Assembly: GCA_035719105.1 (NCBI GenBank)
Contig: DASTGN010000003.1
Span: 186,001-250,000 of the forward strand
Source: UBA8389 sp035719105
Lineage (GTDB): Bacteria; Bacteroidota; Bacteroidia; Bacteroidales; UBA1402
Length of the DNA stretch: 64,000 nucleotides
Direction: 5' to 3'
Shown piece after piece: positions 17,958 through 28,152 of the stretch. The notes beneath the pieces were generated by a model. The model ran no database searches and had not been told where the DNA came from. It was given only the letters and a program-made list of their open reading frames with translations. Positions within the stretch are counted from its first letter, which is position 1. The number at the start of each line of letters is the position of its first letter. A program made the translations under genes and the position numbers.

Positions 17958-19970
17958 ATGTTCAACCTAGTTTCACCATACGTTCCCACTGGCGATCAGC
18001 CTGAAGCCATCCGACAGTTGTGTGAGGGCATCCGGCAGGAAATGCCCTTTCAGACCCTACTCGGTGTGACTGGTTCGGGAAAAACATTTACGATGGCGAA
18101 CGTGGTGAAAGAAATTCAACGCCCCACCTTGGTACTCAGCCACAATAAGACGTTGGCCGCTCAATTATACGGCGAATTCAAGAGTTTCTTCCCGGACAAT
18201 GCAGTAGAATATTATGTGTCCTACTACGATTACTACCAACCGGAAGCTTATTTGCCAACTTCCGATACCTATATTGAAAAAGACCTGGCCATCAATGCTG
18301 AAATCGAAAAACTCAGGCTTTCAGCTACTTCCGCGTTGTTATCTGGAAGACAAGACGTGCTCATCGTTTCATCGGTTTCCTGCATTTATGGAATCGGGAA
18401 CCCTGAAGATTTCAAAAAGACCGTCGTTGACATCCATCAGGGACAAATGCTGGATCGGAATGTTTTTCTTCGAAAATTGGTGGATATTCTCTATTCCAGA
18501 AACGAAGTGGAGCTCGAACGTGGCAATTTTAGGGTCAAAGGGGATACGGTCGACATTTTCCTTGCTTACGCCGACTACATTTTACGGGTTGTTTTTTGGG
18601 GGAATGAAATTGACAGCATCTCAACCATCGATCCCTTGAATGGTCGAACCCTTTCCACTTCGACTGAGTTTCGTATTTTCCCTGCTAATCTTTTTGTAAC
18701 CAGTAAGGAAAACATTACCATGGCACTTGAACAGATTCAGTTCGACCTTGAGAAGCAAGTTGCCTTTTTTAATTCAGTTGGTAAACCATTCGAAGCCAAG
18801 CGATTACAAGAACGAGTCAGTTACGATGTAGAAATGATTCGTGAATTGGGGCATTGTTCTGGCATTGAAAACTACTCCCGTTATTTTGACGGAAGGCAAC
18901 CCGGAGAAAAGCCCTTCTGTTTGTTGGACTTCTTTCCCGATAACTTTCTGATGGTCATTGACGAAAGTCATGTTACCTTACCGCAGGTACGTGCCATGTG
19001 GGGTGGCGACCGGGCTAGAAAATCCAACCTCGTGGAATACGGTTTTAGACTGCCGGCTGCCATCGACAACAGACCACTCAGCTTCGCAGAGTTCGAAGGG
19101 GTAAAAAAACAAGTGGTTTATGTCAGTGCGACTCCAGGTGATTATGAATTGGAAAAATCGGAAGGTATTTTCATAGAACAGGTTATACGTCCAACGGGGC
19201 TGCTTGATCCAGAGATTTCCGTCCGACCAAGCAAGAATCAAGTGGACGACCTGATGGAAGAAATCCATATCCGTTCCATTAAGAACGAGCGTGTGCTGGT
19301 CACCACGCTGACCAAGCGCATGGCCGAAGAGTTGACCTCTTATATGGAAGGTTTAGGCATCAAGTGCAGTTACATACATTCCGATGTAGACACCCTGGAT
19401 CGCGTTAAAATCATGGAGGATTTGCGACTGGGCGTTTACGATGTTTTGGTTGGTGTCAACCTGCTTCGTGAAGGGCTGGATTTGCCTGAAGTCTCTTTGG
19501 TGGCTATTTTGGATGCTGACAAAGAAGGATTCTTAAGGAACCATCGTTCATTAACGCAAACTGCAGGCCGTGCTGCACGCCATCTCGAGGGTAAAGTCAT
19601 CATGTACGCCGATAAGGTGACGGCAAGCATGCGTATCACCATCGATGAAACCAACCGAAGACGCGAAAAGCAAAAAACATACAACGAAGCGCATGGCATC
19701 ACTCCTACTGCCATCGTTAAGGAAAAAACCTCTGGACTGGGTCAATTGGCCCGCTCTACCGAACCTCAAGCCTATATTGAACCGGAAAGGTCCAGCTTGG
19801 TGGCAGATCCCATCCTTTCACACATGAGCTCCTCACAGTTGCAGAAGACGATTGACAAAACCCGTAAAGCTATGCAAGAAGCGGCAAAGCGGCTCGATTT
19901 TCTCGAAGCCGCTCAATACCGGGACGAAGTTCTCAAACTGGAGGAACTCCTATCCAATTCGCCAAAATAA
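17958..19970 (+). CDS. uvrB: excinuclease ABC subunit B
   Basis: UvrB is the DNA-clamping helicase-like subunit that receives damage from UvrA and recruits UvrC. The 670-residue protein has Walker A GVTGSGKTFT (about residue 39), the damage-probing beta-hairpin YYDYYQPEAYLP near residue 92, helicase motif II VIDESHVTLPQ, and QTAGRAARH (motif VI). The C-terminal UVR domain (LQKTIDKTRKAMQEAAKRL, last ~40 residues) binds UvrC. Length matches the family. It is transcribed away from paaK and ends 4 bp before the stop of the convergent FadL-like gene. Confidence 0.98.
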   Translation: MFNLVSPYVPTGDQPEAIRQLCEGIRQEMPFQTLLGVTGSGKTFTMANVVKEIQRPTLVLSHNKTLAAQLYGEFKSFFPDNAVEYYVSYYDYYQPEAYLPTSDTYIEKDLAINAEIEKLRLSATSALLSGRQDVLIVSSVSCIYGIGNPEDFKKTVVDIHQGQMLDRNVFLRKLVDILYSRNEVELERGNFRVKGDTVDIFLAYADYILRVVFWGNEIDSISTIDPLNGRTLSTSTEFRIFPANLFVTSKENITMALEQIQFDLEKQVAFFNSVGKPFEAKRLQERVSYDVEMIRELGHCSGIENYSRYFDGRQPGEKPFCLLDFFPDNFLMVIDESHVTLPQVRAMWGGDRARKSNLVEYGFRLPAAIDNRPLSFAEFEGVKKQVVYVSATPGDYELEKSEGIFIEQVIRPTGLLDPEISVRPSKNQVDDLMEEIHIRSIKNERVLVTTLTKRMAEELTSYMEGLGIKCSYIHSDVDTLDRVKIMEDLRLGVYDVLVGVNLLREGLDLPEVSLVAILDADKEGFLRNHRSLTQTAGRAARHLEGKVIMYADKVTASMRITIDETNRRREKQKTYNEAHGITPTAIVKEKTSGLGQLARSTEPQAYIEPERSSLVADPILSHMSSSQLQKTIDKTRKAMQEAAKRLDFLEAAQYRDEVLKLEELLSNSPK

Positions 19971-19974
19971 AAGC

Positions 19975-21504
19975 TTAAAATTTGAATCCAGCGGTCAATA
20001 CCAAATTCATTTTGCGACGAGACAAATCGGCAAACTTGGGTACGTTGATGTTGCTCATATCGCAGAAATTATAGAAGTGTTCATTGCTGACGCGTTCTTG
20101 CAAGGCTGCATCTGCAAAAAAGGCTCCTGATCGATAACCTAAACCCATCGAACCATACCAGGTGCTTTTGACCACGCTGTATTCAGGGCTTGTATATGCC
20201 GTTGCAATATCGTAGGTTTCGACTTGGGAAACCAAAGGCGACATGTAATAAGCTGCGCCCAGTCGAGCACTGACATTGTCTGTCAAACGCATTTCACCTC
20301 CTACCCGTACGTTGTAACTCAATTTGAAATCATTTTCCATGTAATAGTTGATGTCTTCCATTTCGAATCCATCACCGCTTTTCAAATCGGTGCTTCTGCT
20401 GTCAACACATTCGAAATCTACGCTGAACAATCCTTTGTTTTCGAATTGATAAGCTGCACTCAAAGTCAATTGCCAAGGCGTTTTCAACATATAGTCATTG
20501 GTTTGTTCATTGCCGATGACCTTTGGATCTGGATTGTACAGAACATCCGTAATGGGATCCCTGAAATTCCACGAAGCCATAGAAGCGTTAAAAACATCAG
20601 TCAGTGTATAATAGGTACCCGAACGATAGGAAACACCCAGTCTGAGTTCAGGCACGGGCCTGTAAATAACTCCAGCTTTGAAATCTATACCGCTACCGGT
20701 GGTCGTCATGGCATTGCGCAATTCCGTTCCGCCACCCAATTGATATTCTTCGGAAAAAATAGTGGATTTCTCGTAAAGAACACTTTGAATACCGATGCCG
20801 ATACCCAAATACAAGTTATGGTTGTAATTCGCCCCCAACGTAAAGTTCCAAGAATTGATTCCGCCGGTTTCCTGCATTTTCATGTTGCTCAGGCTAACCA
20901 GTTCCCCATTGTCAAGTCTCGGTCTATAACGGTTTTCATTGTTGTCATTGACAAATTGTTCAATAACGTGGACTCCATTTACAAAACTGTAGAAATTGCT
21001 GTGATAAGGATGCGTACCATTGTCATTCCACATGGTATTTTCTACAGCTACGATCCTGTCGAGCAAAGAGGTTGGTCTATCCACTCCAAGGACATTGGTG
21101 TTCCGGTTGAAATCGGCCACAGTTTGGTACGAAATGCCAAAATTGAAATTGGAAATGGCTGATTCATCGTAGGTTCGGAAGGAACCTACATAACCAAAAC
21201 CATTCATCAGCACCTTCAATCGATTGGCCTCTGCCAATTTGCCATTAAAATCGGCTTTCGAAAAATCTTGTTGCAGAGAAGGTGAAAAAGAAACTTCTGA
21301 GCTTCTATAAATGCCTATGCCTGCAGGATTCAGGCCGATGGCGCTCATATCGCCGCCCAGGGCTCCAAAGGCTCCGGACATGGAAACATAGCGAGCGGTG
21401 CCGATAATATCAGTTTGAGACAACCTGAGGGCATCAAATTCAGCTTGCGCAAAAACAGTAAGTCCGCAAACCGACATGAACACCATTAAAATGTATTTTT
21501 TCAT
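19975..21504 (-). CDS. OmpP1/FadL-family outer-membrane transporter
   Basis: The 509-residue protein has a signal peptide (MKKYILMVFMSVCGLTVFAQ). Its N-terminal plug-like segment is typical of the FadL/TodX family: ARYVSMSGAFGALGGDMSAI then GLNPAGIGIYRSSEVSFSP. The rest is a 14-stranded-type barrel with a terminal aromatic strand ending LVLTAGFKF. Family members pass hydrophobic compounds across the outer membrane; in Bacteroidetes these are often labelled hemin receptors without direct proof. It follows the Gly/Tyr-rich secreted protein gene by 18 bp and is likely co-transcribed with it. Confidence 0.88.
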   Translation of the reverse strand: MKKYILMVFMSVCGLTVFAQAEFDALRLSQTDIIGTARYVSMSGAFGALGGDMSAIGLNPAGIGIYRSSEVSFSPSLQQDFSKADFNGKLAEANRLKVLMNGFGYVGSFRTYDESAISNFNFGISYQTVADFNRNTNVLGVDRPTSLLDRIVAVENTMWNDNGTHPYHSNFYSFVNGVHVIEQFVNDNNENRYRPRLDNGELVSLSNMKMQETGGINSWNFTLGANYNHNLYLGIGIGIQSVLYEKSTIFSEEYQLGGGTELRNAMTTTGSGIDFKAGVIYRPVPELRLGVSYRSGTYYTLTDVFNASMASWNFRDPITDVLYNPDPKVIGNEQTNDYMLKTPWQLTLSAAYQFENKGLFSVDFECVDSRSTDLKSGDGFEMEDINYYMENDFKLSYNVRVGGEMRLTDNVSARLGAAYYMSPLVSQVETYDIATAYTSPEYSVVKSTWYGSMGLGYRSGAFFADAALQERVSNEHFYNFCDMSNINVPKFADLSRRKMNLVLTAGFKF

Positions 21505-21522
21505 ATGAATCCGTATTTATAT

Positions 21523-22959
21523 TTATCTGCGTCCTCCACCAAAAGAACCACTACTTCCTCTTGAACTGCTCGAATTAGAACTGGAATTAGAATTTGAATT
21601 TGAATTGGAGCTGGAACTGGATCTGGTCGATGGTGTATAGGAAGAGCCTGATGAATTGGAACTGTTGGATGAGTTGTAAGATGGCGTATAGTTTGAATTC
21701 GTATTGACTGTTTGACGATATTGAGTAGTTGTTGTCGGAGTCGATCTGACGGAATTTGATGAACCTGGCGTACTGGTTCTTTCACTTCTGTAATTTCCTG
21801 TAGAACTTGGTGCGTTTCGAGTTGTTGTCTGGTACGAACGATTCTGAGTCTGAGTTTGCGTCGAAGGTGTCGTACTGTTGTAATCGCTACGGCTGGTACC
21901 ATAATAGGTGGAACTTCTGGTTGTTGGCACAGAACTGCGAATGGCTGAATTCATGCTTTCACGAGTGGTGGTGCTAAATGTTCTGGTCGTACCGGTTGAA
22001 TTACTTCTGCGGGTTGTACCTGTTTCAACCATTCCTGCCCTGGTTCCAAAATTTGTATTTCTGACAGCGGAACTTGTACGCGTCGAGCTATTTGTTGGCC
22101 GACTGGTACTATATCGTCCAGAACCGACATTGGAAAGGAAGTCTCGTTGATTGTTGGATAAGGTATGACGATTTCTGGAAAAGGCGTTGCTTCCGAGGTT
22201 TCCATAGTTGCCACCTCCATACCAACCGCCACCGTAGCCGTAATAATCGTTGTACCCATAATATCCATAGTATCCGCCATAGAATCCACCGTAATAGCCA
22301 CCATAGCCATATCCATTATAGCCCCACCAAGGATCGTACCAACTACCGTAGCCATACCCATAATAGCCTGAATACCAAGGATCATAATACCCCCAACCAG
22401 AATATCTCCATGGGTCGTAATACATACCCCATCTGCTTCCAAAACGATGGTTCCATCCATATCCATAGTACGGGTACCAATAATTATCATAATAAAAAGG
22501 ACTCATGAACATATTGGAAGCCCCATCCATATAGTAAACGTTTACGTTGGCGCCATCTTCGATATAAATGCTGAGATATTCGTCATCCGTAATTTGCTTC
22601 GTGAATTTGGGATTGTGAAAACGACGTATACGTTCGGAATATTCAAACGGTTGGCCGTTTTCATCCAATTCGGTCGTATCATTGTTTTCGGTGTACGTAG
22701 CTGTATCATCGGTAGTATTCGGCCGACGATTGTATTCGTCTACATTGCGCAATTCGTAGGTCTTTAGGGTACCGGTGTTGTCATATACCCGCACCTGATC
22801 GTTTTGAACCGGTTCACTTACTTCCTTTTGAGGATGTGTCTTGGCTTCCGCTTTCGCCGTTTTAGGATTGTAATACAGGTCATCCTCGAAGTTTTGAGCC
22901 TGAGCGAGTCCCGTCAGCATCAATGCCAGGGTCATCAGTATCATCCATTTCGTTTTCAT
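21523..22959 (-). CDS. exported low-complexity protein, Gly/Tyr-rich centre and Ser/Thr/Asn-rich tail
   Basis: I do not recognise a catalytic family. The 478-residue product has a clear signal peptide (MKTKWMILMTLALMLTGLAQA). Residues ~28-150 are an acidic, ordinary-composition domain. From ~150 to 255 comes a repeat zone of Gly, Tyr and Trp (WYPYYGYGW, YYDPWYSGYYGYGYG, GYYGGFYGGYYGYYGYN). Residues ~270-478 are Ser/Thr/Asn/Arg-rich and end SSGSFGGGRR. Similar proteins next to FadL-type porins are found in other Bacteroidales. The composition suggests an adhesive, matrix or surface-layer role, but this is inference. Antisense ORFs here are artefacts of the repeats. Confidence 0.8.
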   Translation of the reverse strand: MKTKWMILMTLALMLTGLAQAQNFEDDLYYNPKTAKAEAKTHPQKEVSEPVQNDQVRVYDNTGTLKTYELRNVDEYNRRPNTTDDTATYTENNDTTELDENGQPFEYSERIRRFHNPKFTKQITDDEYLSIYIEDGANVNVYYMDGASNMFMSPFYYDNYWYPYYGYGWNHRFGSRWGMYYDPWRYSGWGYYDPWYSGYYGYGYGSWYDPWWGYNGYGYGGYYGGFYGGYYGYYGYNDYYGYGGGWYGGGNYGNLGSNAFSRNRHTLSNNQRDFLSNVGSGRYSTSRPTNSSTRTSSAVRNTNFGTRAGMVETGTTRRSNSTGTTRTFSTTTRESMNSAIRSSVPTTRSSTYYGTSRSDYNSTTPSTQTQTQNRSYQTTTRNAPSSTGNYRSERTSTPGSSNSVRSTPTTTTQYRQTVNTNSNYTPSYNSSNSSNSSGSSYTPSTRSSSSSNSNSNSNSSSNSSSSRGSSGSFGGGRR

Positions 22960-23041
22960 AATGCGGGTGTTTTAATGTTATTTCAGAATAAAAGGCGTAT
23001 TTTTGTGTACTGCCGTAGCATTTGCCTAAAATCCTTTAATA

Positions 23042-23049
23042 CAAAGATA
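23042..23049 (-). promoter_or_regulatory. -7 element for the Gly/Tyr-rich protein and FadL-like gene
   Basis: Read leftward the site is TATCTTTG (TAnnTTTG), 83 bp upstream of the ATG at 22959. A rightward TATTTTTG at 22997-23004 could serve prmA with a ~90-nt leader. Confidence 0.4.
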
Positions 23050-23099
23050 CTTTTTTTGTAAAAACGTTTACTGCAATAACCGAATTTAACAGACCAAAC

Positions 23100-23942
23100 A
23101 TGGATTATATTGAATTTCACATCAAAATTACCCCAATCAACACCATTATCAACGATTTACTTGCTGTCGACTTGGCCGAAATCGGTTTTGAAAGTTTCAG
23201 TGAAACGGAAGATGGCATGCTGGCTTATGTTTCATCAGCCCTTTACAATAAAGAAGCAATAAGAAAAACGATACCTGCCGAAATGTATGGCTCCATCTTG
23301 GAATTCTTTGAAAAAGATATTCCTGGTCAAAATTGGAACGAAACTTGGGAAAAGAATTACTTCCAACCCATTGTGATCGGAAAAGATTGTGTTATTCACA
23401 GTTCCTTTCACACCAATATTCCTGAAGCCGAATTTGACATACTCATTGACCCGAAAATGGCTTTCGGAACCGGTCATCACGAAACGACCAGTTTGATGCT
23501 CGAGGAATTGCTCAAACTCGATGTGAAAAACAAATCATTTCTGGACATGGGTTGCGGAACGGCCGTGTTGGCCATCCTTGCCTCAATGAAGGGTGCTGTT
23601 CACGTATTGGGCATTGACATTGACCAATGGGCAACGAACAATGCGCTGGAAAACATTCAAATGAACAACACCTCGTCCATCGAAATACTTACCGGCGGTG
23701 CTGAATTATTGGAGCATACGCGTTCGTTCGATGTTATTTTCGCAAACATCAACCGCAATATTTTATTAGCCGATATGGCAGCATACACTGCCAAAATGCA
23801 TACTGGTTCCCTCCTATTTATGAGTGGCTTCTATCAAACCGATATTCCTGTCATTCGCCAAATGGCCGAAAGTTTGGGCTTGACTTACCATGGTCACTCG
23901 ATGAAAAACAACTGGGTTGCCGTTCGTTTCGAAAAAAAATAA
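23100..23942 (+). CDS. prmA: ribosomal protein L11 methyltransferase
   Basis: PrmA is a SAM-dependent enzyme that trimethylates L11 in the cytoplasm. The 280-residue protein has the N-terminal substrate-recognition domain (YIEFHIKITP...), then MAFGTGHHETTSLMLE, the PrmA-specific loop. The SAM-binding motif I is FLDMGCGTAVLAILA, and VIFANINRNILL is motif IV. Length and order match the family. It is followed after 21 bp by the GH2 gene, although a functional link is not evident. Confidence 0.95.
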   Translation: MDYIEFHIKITPINTIINDLLAVDLAEIGFESFSETEDGMLAYVSSALYNKEAIRKTIPAEMYGSILEFFEKDIPGQNWNETWEKNYFQPIVIGKDCVIHSSFHTNIPEAEFDILIDPKMAFGTGHHETTSLMLEELLKLDVKNKSFLDMGCGTAVLAILASMKGAVHVLGIDIDQWATNNALENIQMNNTSSIEILTGGAELLEHTRSFDVIFANINRNILLADMAAYTAKMHTGSLLFMSGFYQTDIPVIRQMAESLGLTYHGHSMKNNWVAVRFEKK

Positions 23943-23963
23943 ATAACATTATCCTGAAATCTC

Positions 23964-26429
23964 ATGCATCTGAAATCTAGAAAAAACACCCTTGCTCCTT
24001 TTTTACTATCCTTATTATTGACTTCGCTACCTCTATCAGTTAAATCCCAAAACATCTCAAAGCTAGAACCAGTTGTTCGGGTCAAAGAATGCTTTGATGC
24101 TGACTGGCAATTTCATAAGGGGGATATTGTTTTTAAAAGAGCGATCAAGGCCGGTAAACAAGGAGGTCTTACCGATACCAATGTCAAGGTGGTGACAGGT
24201 GAAGAAACACTTATAGCCTATACCGATAAAAATAAAACCGCTGCTTTCAAGCCAAGCGACTGGCAGGCAATAACGCTTCCGCACGACTGGATGGTCGAAC
24301 AAGCTTTTGTAAACGACAATAGCATAGGAAGTCGGGCTGGATCCAATGGTTATTTGCCTGGTGGCATCGGGTTTTACAGAAAAGAATTTGAAATACCTGA
24401 AACCGACAAAGGGAGTGTCATTTCGCTAGAATTTGACGGAATTTTCAGAAACAGTACCGTATGGGTAAACGGACACTTGATGGGCAATCATTTAAGTGGT
24501 TATGTGCCCTCCTGGTATGATTTATCCACCGTTTTGCGTTACGGCAAAGAAGGCAAAAACGTTGTTCTTGTCAAGGTTGATGCCACGGATTTCGAAGGTT
24601 GGTGGTACGAAGGGGCTGGTATATATAGACATGCTTGGTTGACCAAGACCAACAAACTGCATGTGGCACGCTTTGGCACCTTTGTCAGCACGCCAACCGT
24701 TTCTGAGCAAGAAGCTGCCATCCAAATGAAAACAACGCTGAAAAATGAATATCCGATTGAAAAAAACATTCAGCTGATTTCTAAAATCATCGATAAAAAT
24801 GGCGTTGTACTCGATACAAAAACGACAGCCCAAACACTGAAACCCTCCAGCCAAATTGAAATGACTCAAAATGGAACGATTCAAAAACCGCTGCTTTGGT
24901 CACCAGAATTCCCCAACTTATATCAGGTATTAACGGAAGTTGTTGATAATGGAGTGATTATCGATAGGTATCAAACGACTTTTGGCGTTCGAACCATCAA
25001 CTTGACTACCGATGGTTTCTTTCTGAATGGTAAACTTTACCCAATCAAAGGTACAGCCAATCATCAGGATTTCGCAGGTGTGGGGGTTGCTCTACCAGAC
25101 AAACTGAATGAATATCGGATAAAATTGTTAAAGGAAATGGGCTGCAATGGCTATCGCTGCGCTCACAATCCTCCGACACCGGAATTGCTTGATGCCTGCG
25201 ATCGGCTTGGGATGTTGGTTTTGGACGAAAACCGATTGTTGTCCAATACCGAAGATGGTCTAAAGGATTTGACCACATTAATGCACAGAGACCGCAATCA
25301 TCCCTCCGTTTTTATGTGGAATATGGAAAACGAGGAGTCGTTGGAAGGTACCGAAATGGGTGCACGCATTCTTGAAAAAATGGTTGAAGTCGCTCACGGA
25401 ATCGACCCAACCCGACTTACAACCGCAGCCATGAATCACGGTTGGAATGATGGTGGATACAGTGACAAAGTGGATGTGGTAGGTTATAATTATGGTCAAC
25501 GTGGATCGAGGTATATCAAAGACCATGAGCAATTTCCAAAACGAAAGATGCTCGTGACGGAATCTACCAGTTATGTGTCCACTCGCGGCGAATACGAGGA
25601 CGATGCTGTAAAATGCTACGTTTCAAATCTCGGGAAAGGTATCAGTTGGGGTTGTAATCCCGGCAAAGATTGGGAGCAAATCGTTCAAAACCCCTTTTTG
25701 AGCGGCACCTTTGCATGGACCGGTTTCGATTATCGTGGTGAACCAACGCCGTATCAATGGCCCAATGTGACGTCTCATTTTGGCATCATGGATTTGTGCG
25801 GTTTCCCAAAAGATGGCTATTATGCATACAAAGCTGCTTGGACCTCTGTTCCAGTTGTTCACGTCTTTCCTCATTGGACCTTGCCGGGCAAAGAAGGGAA
25901 AAGCATATTGATGCGTGCATACAGCAATTGCGAAGAAGTGGAATTGTTTGTAAACGGTAAAAGTGCGGGTAAGAAAACTGTAATACCCTATAATGCAACC
26001 GATTGGACAGTTATTTACAAACCTGGCAAAGTTGAAATAAAAGGGTATAACCAAGGAAAAGTTGCCACTAAGGAAGTGGTTGAAACGACCTCCGCGCCAG
26101 CCCAACTTGCTCTAAGCAGTGATACCTATACCTTAAAAGCAGATGGATGTGATGTTGCTGTAGTCAGAATTGCAATCAAGGACGCCAAAGGTCGGATTGT
26201 TCCCATTGCCAACAACTTAGTGACCTTTTCGATTGATGGTCCAGGTAAAATTATCGGTACCGGAAATGGTAATCCAAGCAGTCACGAACCGGATAAAGCC
26301 AGTCAACGTTTAGCTTTCAATGGCTATTGCATGGTGTTGATTCAAAGCAATAAAACAGCCGGCAAAATCTTACTTAAGGCTTCATCAGAGAATTTAAAAG
26401 GTTCAGAAATCAGTATCGAAGCCCAATAA
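23964..26429 (+). CDS. glycoside hydrolase family 2 protein (beta-galactosidase-like), exported
   Basis: The 821-residue enzyme has a signal peptide (hydrophobic residues ~12-24). A GH2 sugar-binding jelly roll follows (GIGFYRKEFEIP, GIFRNSTVWVNGHLMG), then Ig-like and TIM-barrel domains. The acid/base glutamate lies in MWNMENEESLEGT and the nucleophile in KMLVTESTSYVS, in GH2 order. The C-terminal part resembles DUF4982 plus a final Ig-like domain common in Bacteroidetes periplasmic beta-galactosidases. The exact substrate (galactoside, glucuronide or another) cannot be fixed from sequence. No SusC/SusD pair lies nearby, so it is not in a standard polysaccharide utilisation locus. Confidence 0.88.
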   Translation: MHLKSRKNTLAPFLLSLLLTSLPLSVKSQNISKLEPVVRVKECFDADWQFHKGDIVFKRAIKAGKQGGLTDTNVKVVTGEETLIAYTDKNKTAAFKPSDWQAITLPHDWMVEQAFVNDNSIGSRAGSNGYLPGGIGFYRKEFEIPETDKGSVISLEFDGIFRNSTVWVNGHLMGNHLSGYVPSWYDLSTVLRYGKEGKNVVLVKVDATDFEGWWYEGAGIYRHAWLTKTNKLHVARFGTFVSTPTVSEQEAAIQMKTTLKNEYPIEKNIQLISKIIDKNGVVLDTKTTAQTLKPSSQIEMTQNGTIQKPLLWSPEFPNLYQVLTEVVDNGVIIDRYQTTFGVRTINLTTDGFFLNGKLYPIKGTANHQDFAGVGVALPDKLNEYRIKLLKEMGCNGYRCAHNPPTPELLDACDRLGMLVLDENRLLSNTEDGLKDLTTLMHRDRNHPSVFMWNMENEESLEGTEMGARILEKMVEVAHGIDPTRLTTAAMNHGWNDGGYSDKVDVVGYNYGQRGSRYIKDHEQFPKRKMLVTESTSYVSTRGEYEDDAVKCYVSNLGKGISWGCNPGKDWEQIVQNPFLSGTFAWTGFDYRGEPTPYQWPNVTSHFGIMDLCGFPKDGYYAYKAAWTSVPVVHVFPHWTLPGKEGKSILMRAYSNCEEVELFVNGKSAGKKTVIPYNATDWTVIYKPGKVEIKGYNQGKVATKEVVETTSAPAQLALSSDTYTLKADGCDVAVVRIAIKDAKGRIVPIANNLVTFSIDGPGKIIGTGNGNPSSHEPDKASQRLAFNGYCMVLIQSNKTAGKILLKASSENLKGSEISIEAQ

Positions 26430-26444
26430 GAATCGCATCTCCAC

Positions 26445-26496
26445 AAAAAAACCAGCCCCAAAGCAACTTGAAAGTTATTTTGGGGCTGGTTTTTTT
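26445..26496. terminator. strong bidirectional terminator
   Basis: AAAACCAGCCCCAAA pairs with TTTGGGGCTGGTTTT across a loop of about 20 nt, with A6 before and T7 after. It separates the rightward GH2 gene from the leftward PPi-PFK gene and fits both directions. Confidence 0.9.
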
Positions 26497-26508
26497 ATGG
26501 AAAGTTTA

Positions 26509-28152
26509 TCATGCCTGTTCCAACACCAGTGTTTTAGTGGGTTGATCGCAAACTTCCGTTGGACCAAAATATTGAATAGGACCTGGATATACATAATCAG
26601 TGTGAATGGCCCATGCAGCACGTTTGGCGGCAAATGCCTTGAAGGGTTTGCCATCCAGTTCAACCAATGCCTTTTGAATGACAGGCTTCATTTCTCCATG
26701 ACGGCGTTCCATGTTCATCATCATGGTGATGGGTACTCCTCCTGCTATCCATTCAGCAGCCGGAGCAGTCGTATTGCGTACGGAAGACATGTAGCCGGTC
26801 TTACCCGAAGCAATGAGCTGTGAGGCAGTATAACCTAAAGAGTAACAATAGTCGGCATCGTAATTGGAAGGAGCGGCACAACGACCTTCGTAACCAAAGA
26901 AGTGTACTTGAGTTGCAAATTTGCCAGCGTATTTACCTGCACTTTTCCATTCATCTAATTTATGGGCAACCATTTCGGCCAACATCTTTTCTGTTTCAAT
27001 GAGGGAAACCTGTACATTACCATGTGGATCACGATCCAAGGTTAATTGTTTGGCAACGCCCTCAGGCAGAGACTCATAGATCGCTGAGTTCTCCGGGCTG
27101 ATCATTTTGATGATGTATTGGCGTTTGTCTCTGTTGCGAATTAAATTGAATTCTTCCTGATGGGAAGCTAAGAAATCATTCAGTTCAGAAATGAGCTTTT
27201 TAATGGAAGGAATAAATTCAATCAGGCCTTCTGGGATCAGCACGGTACCGAAGTTGGCTCCGTTTTCTGCTCGCTGGGCTACAGCTTTGGCGATACCGGT
27301 TACCACGTCATCCAAGGTCAAATTATTTGCTTCGACTTCTTCGGAAATAATGCAATAATTGGGTTGTACTTGCAGAGCACATTCCAAAGCGATGTGCGAG
27401 GCAGAACGGCCCATCAGTTTGATAAAGTGCCAGTATTTACGAGCAGAATTACAGTCGCGTTGGATGTTGCCAATGACTTCTGAATAAACCTTGCAAGCCG
27501 TATCAAAACCAAAAGAGGCTTCAATCATGCTGTTTTTGAGGTCACCATCAATGGTTTTTGGACAACCGATCACTTGAACTCCTGCTTTAATACTTGCATA
27601 GTATTCAGCTAATACACAAGCATTTGTATTAGAATCATCACCGCCAATGATAACCAAGGCTTTGATGTCCAATGCTTTCAGAATAACGAGTCCCTTATCA
27701 AATTGTTCGTGTGTTTCGAGTTTGGTACGACCTGAACCAATAATGTCAAAACCACCGGTGTTGCGGTATTCATCGATGATATCAGAAGTCAGCTCCATAT
27801 AATTGTGATCCACCAGACCTCCAGGGCCAAGAATGAAACCATACAATTTGGAAGCTTTGTTCAAATGTTTGATACCGTCGAAGATTCCAGCAATGACGTT
27901 GTGACCACCGGGAGCCTGTCCACCGGAAAGAATGACGCCCACGTTGATGGGTTCAAATGGGACTACTTCATTACTGGGTTCAAACGATACCAACGGCATT
28001 CCGTAGGTATTGGGGAATAATGCTTTGATGGCATCCTGATCGGCAACCGACTGGGTGGCTTCCCCTTCGCTCATTTTAACGTTTCCGGTCAAAGCCTGCG
28101 GCATTTTTGGCTGATACGCAGCGCGCGCAATCTGCAAGGCACTTTTTGTCAT
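26509..28152 (-). CDS. pfp: diphosphate--fructose-6-phosphate 1-phosphotransferase (PPi-PFK)
   Basis: This glycolytic enzyme uses pyrophosphate instead of ATP to phosphorylate fructose-6-phosphate, reversibly. From the ATG at 28152 (MTKSALQIARAAYQPKMP) the product is 547 residues, the size of the long PFP class. Motifs seen are VGVILSGGQAPGGHNVIAG, VIIGGDDSNTNACVLAEY (GGDDS is diagnostic for PPi use) and CPKTIDGDLKN. The ORF extension upstream is not family-like. PPi-dependent glycolysis is common in anaerobic Bacteroidales. It is separated by 229 bp from the divergent NifU-like gene. Confidence 0.95.
   Translation of the reverse strand: MTKSALQIARAAYQPKMPQALTGNVKMSEGEATQSVADQDAIKALFPNTYGMPLVSFEPSNEVVPFEPINVGVILSGGQAPGGHNVIAGIFDGIKHLNKASKLYGFILGPGGLVDHNYMELTSDIIDEYRNTGGFDIIGSGRTKLETHEQFDKGLVILKALDIKALVIIGGDDSNTNACVLAEYYASIKAGVQVIGCPKTIDGDLKNSMIEASFGFDTACKVYSEVIGNIQRDCNSARKYWHFIKLMGRSASHIALECALQVQPNYCIISEEVEANNLTLDDVVTGIAKAVAQRAENGANFGTVLIPEGLIEFIPSIKKLISELNDFLASHQEEFNLIRNRDKRQYIIKMISPENSAIYESLPEGVAKQLTLDRDPHGNVQVSLIETEKMLAEMVAHKLDEWKSAGKYAGKFATQVHFFGYEGRCAAPSNYDADYCYSLGYTASQLIASGKTGYMSSVRNTTAPAAEWIAGGVPITMMMNMERRHGEMKPVIQKALVELDGKPFKAFAAKRAAWAIHTDYVYPGPIQYFGPTEVCDQPTKTLVLEQA

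Noticed and set aside
21501..22508. Several ORFs opposite or out of frame in the Gly/Tyr and Ser/Thr-rich gene
   Set aside because: They arise from low-complexity DNA and translate into His/Ile/Val/Arg-rich nonsense.
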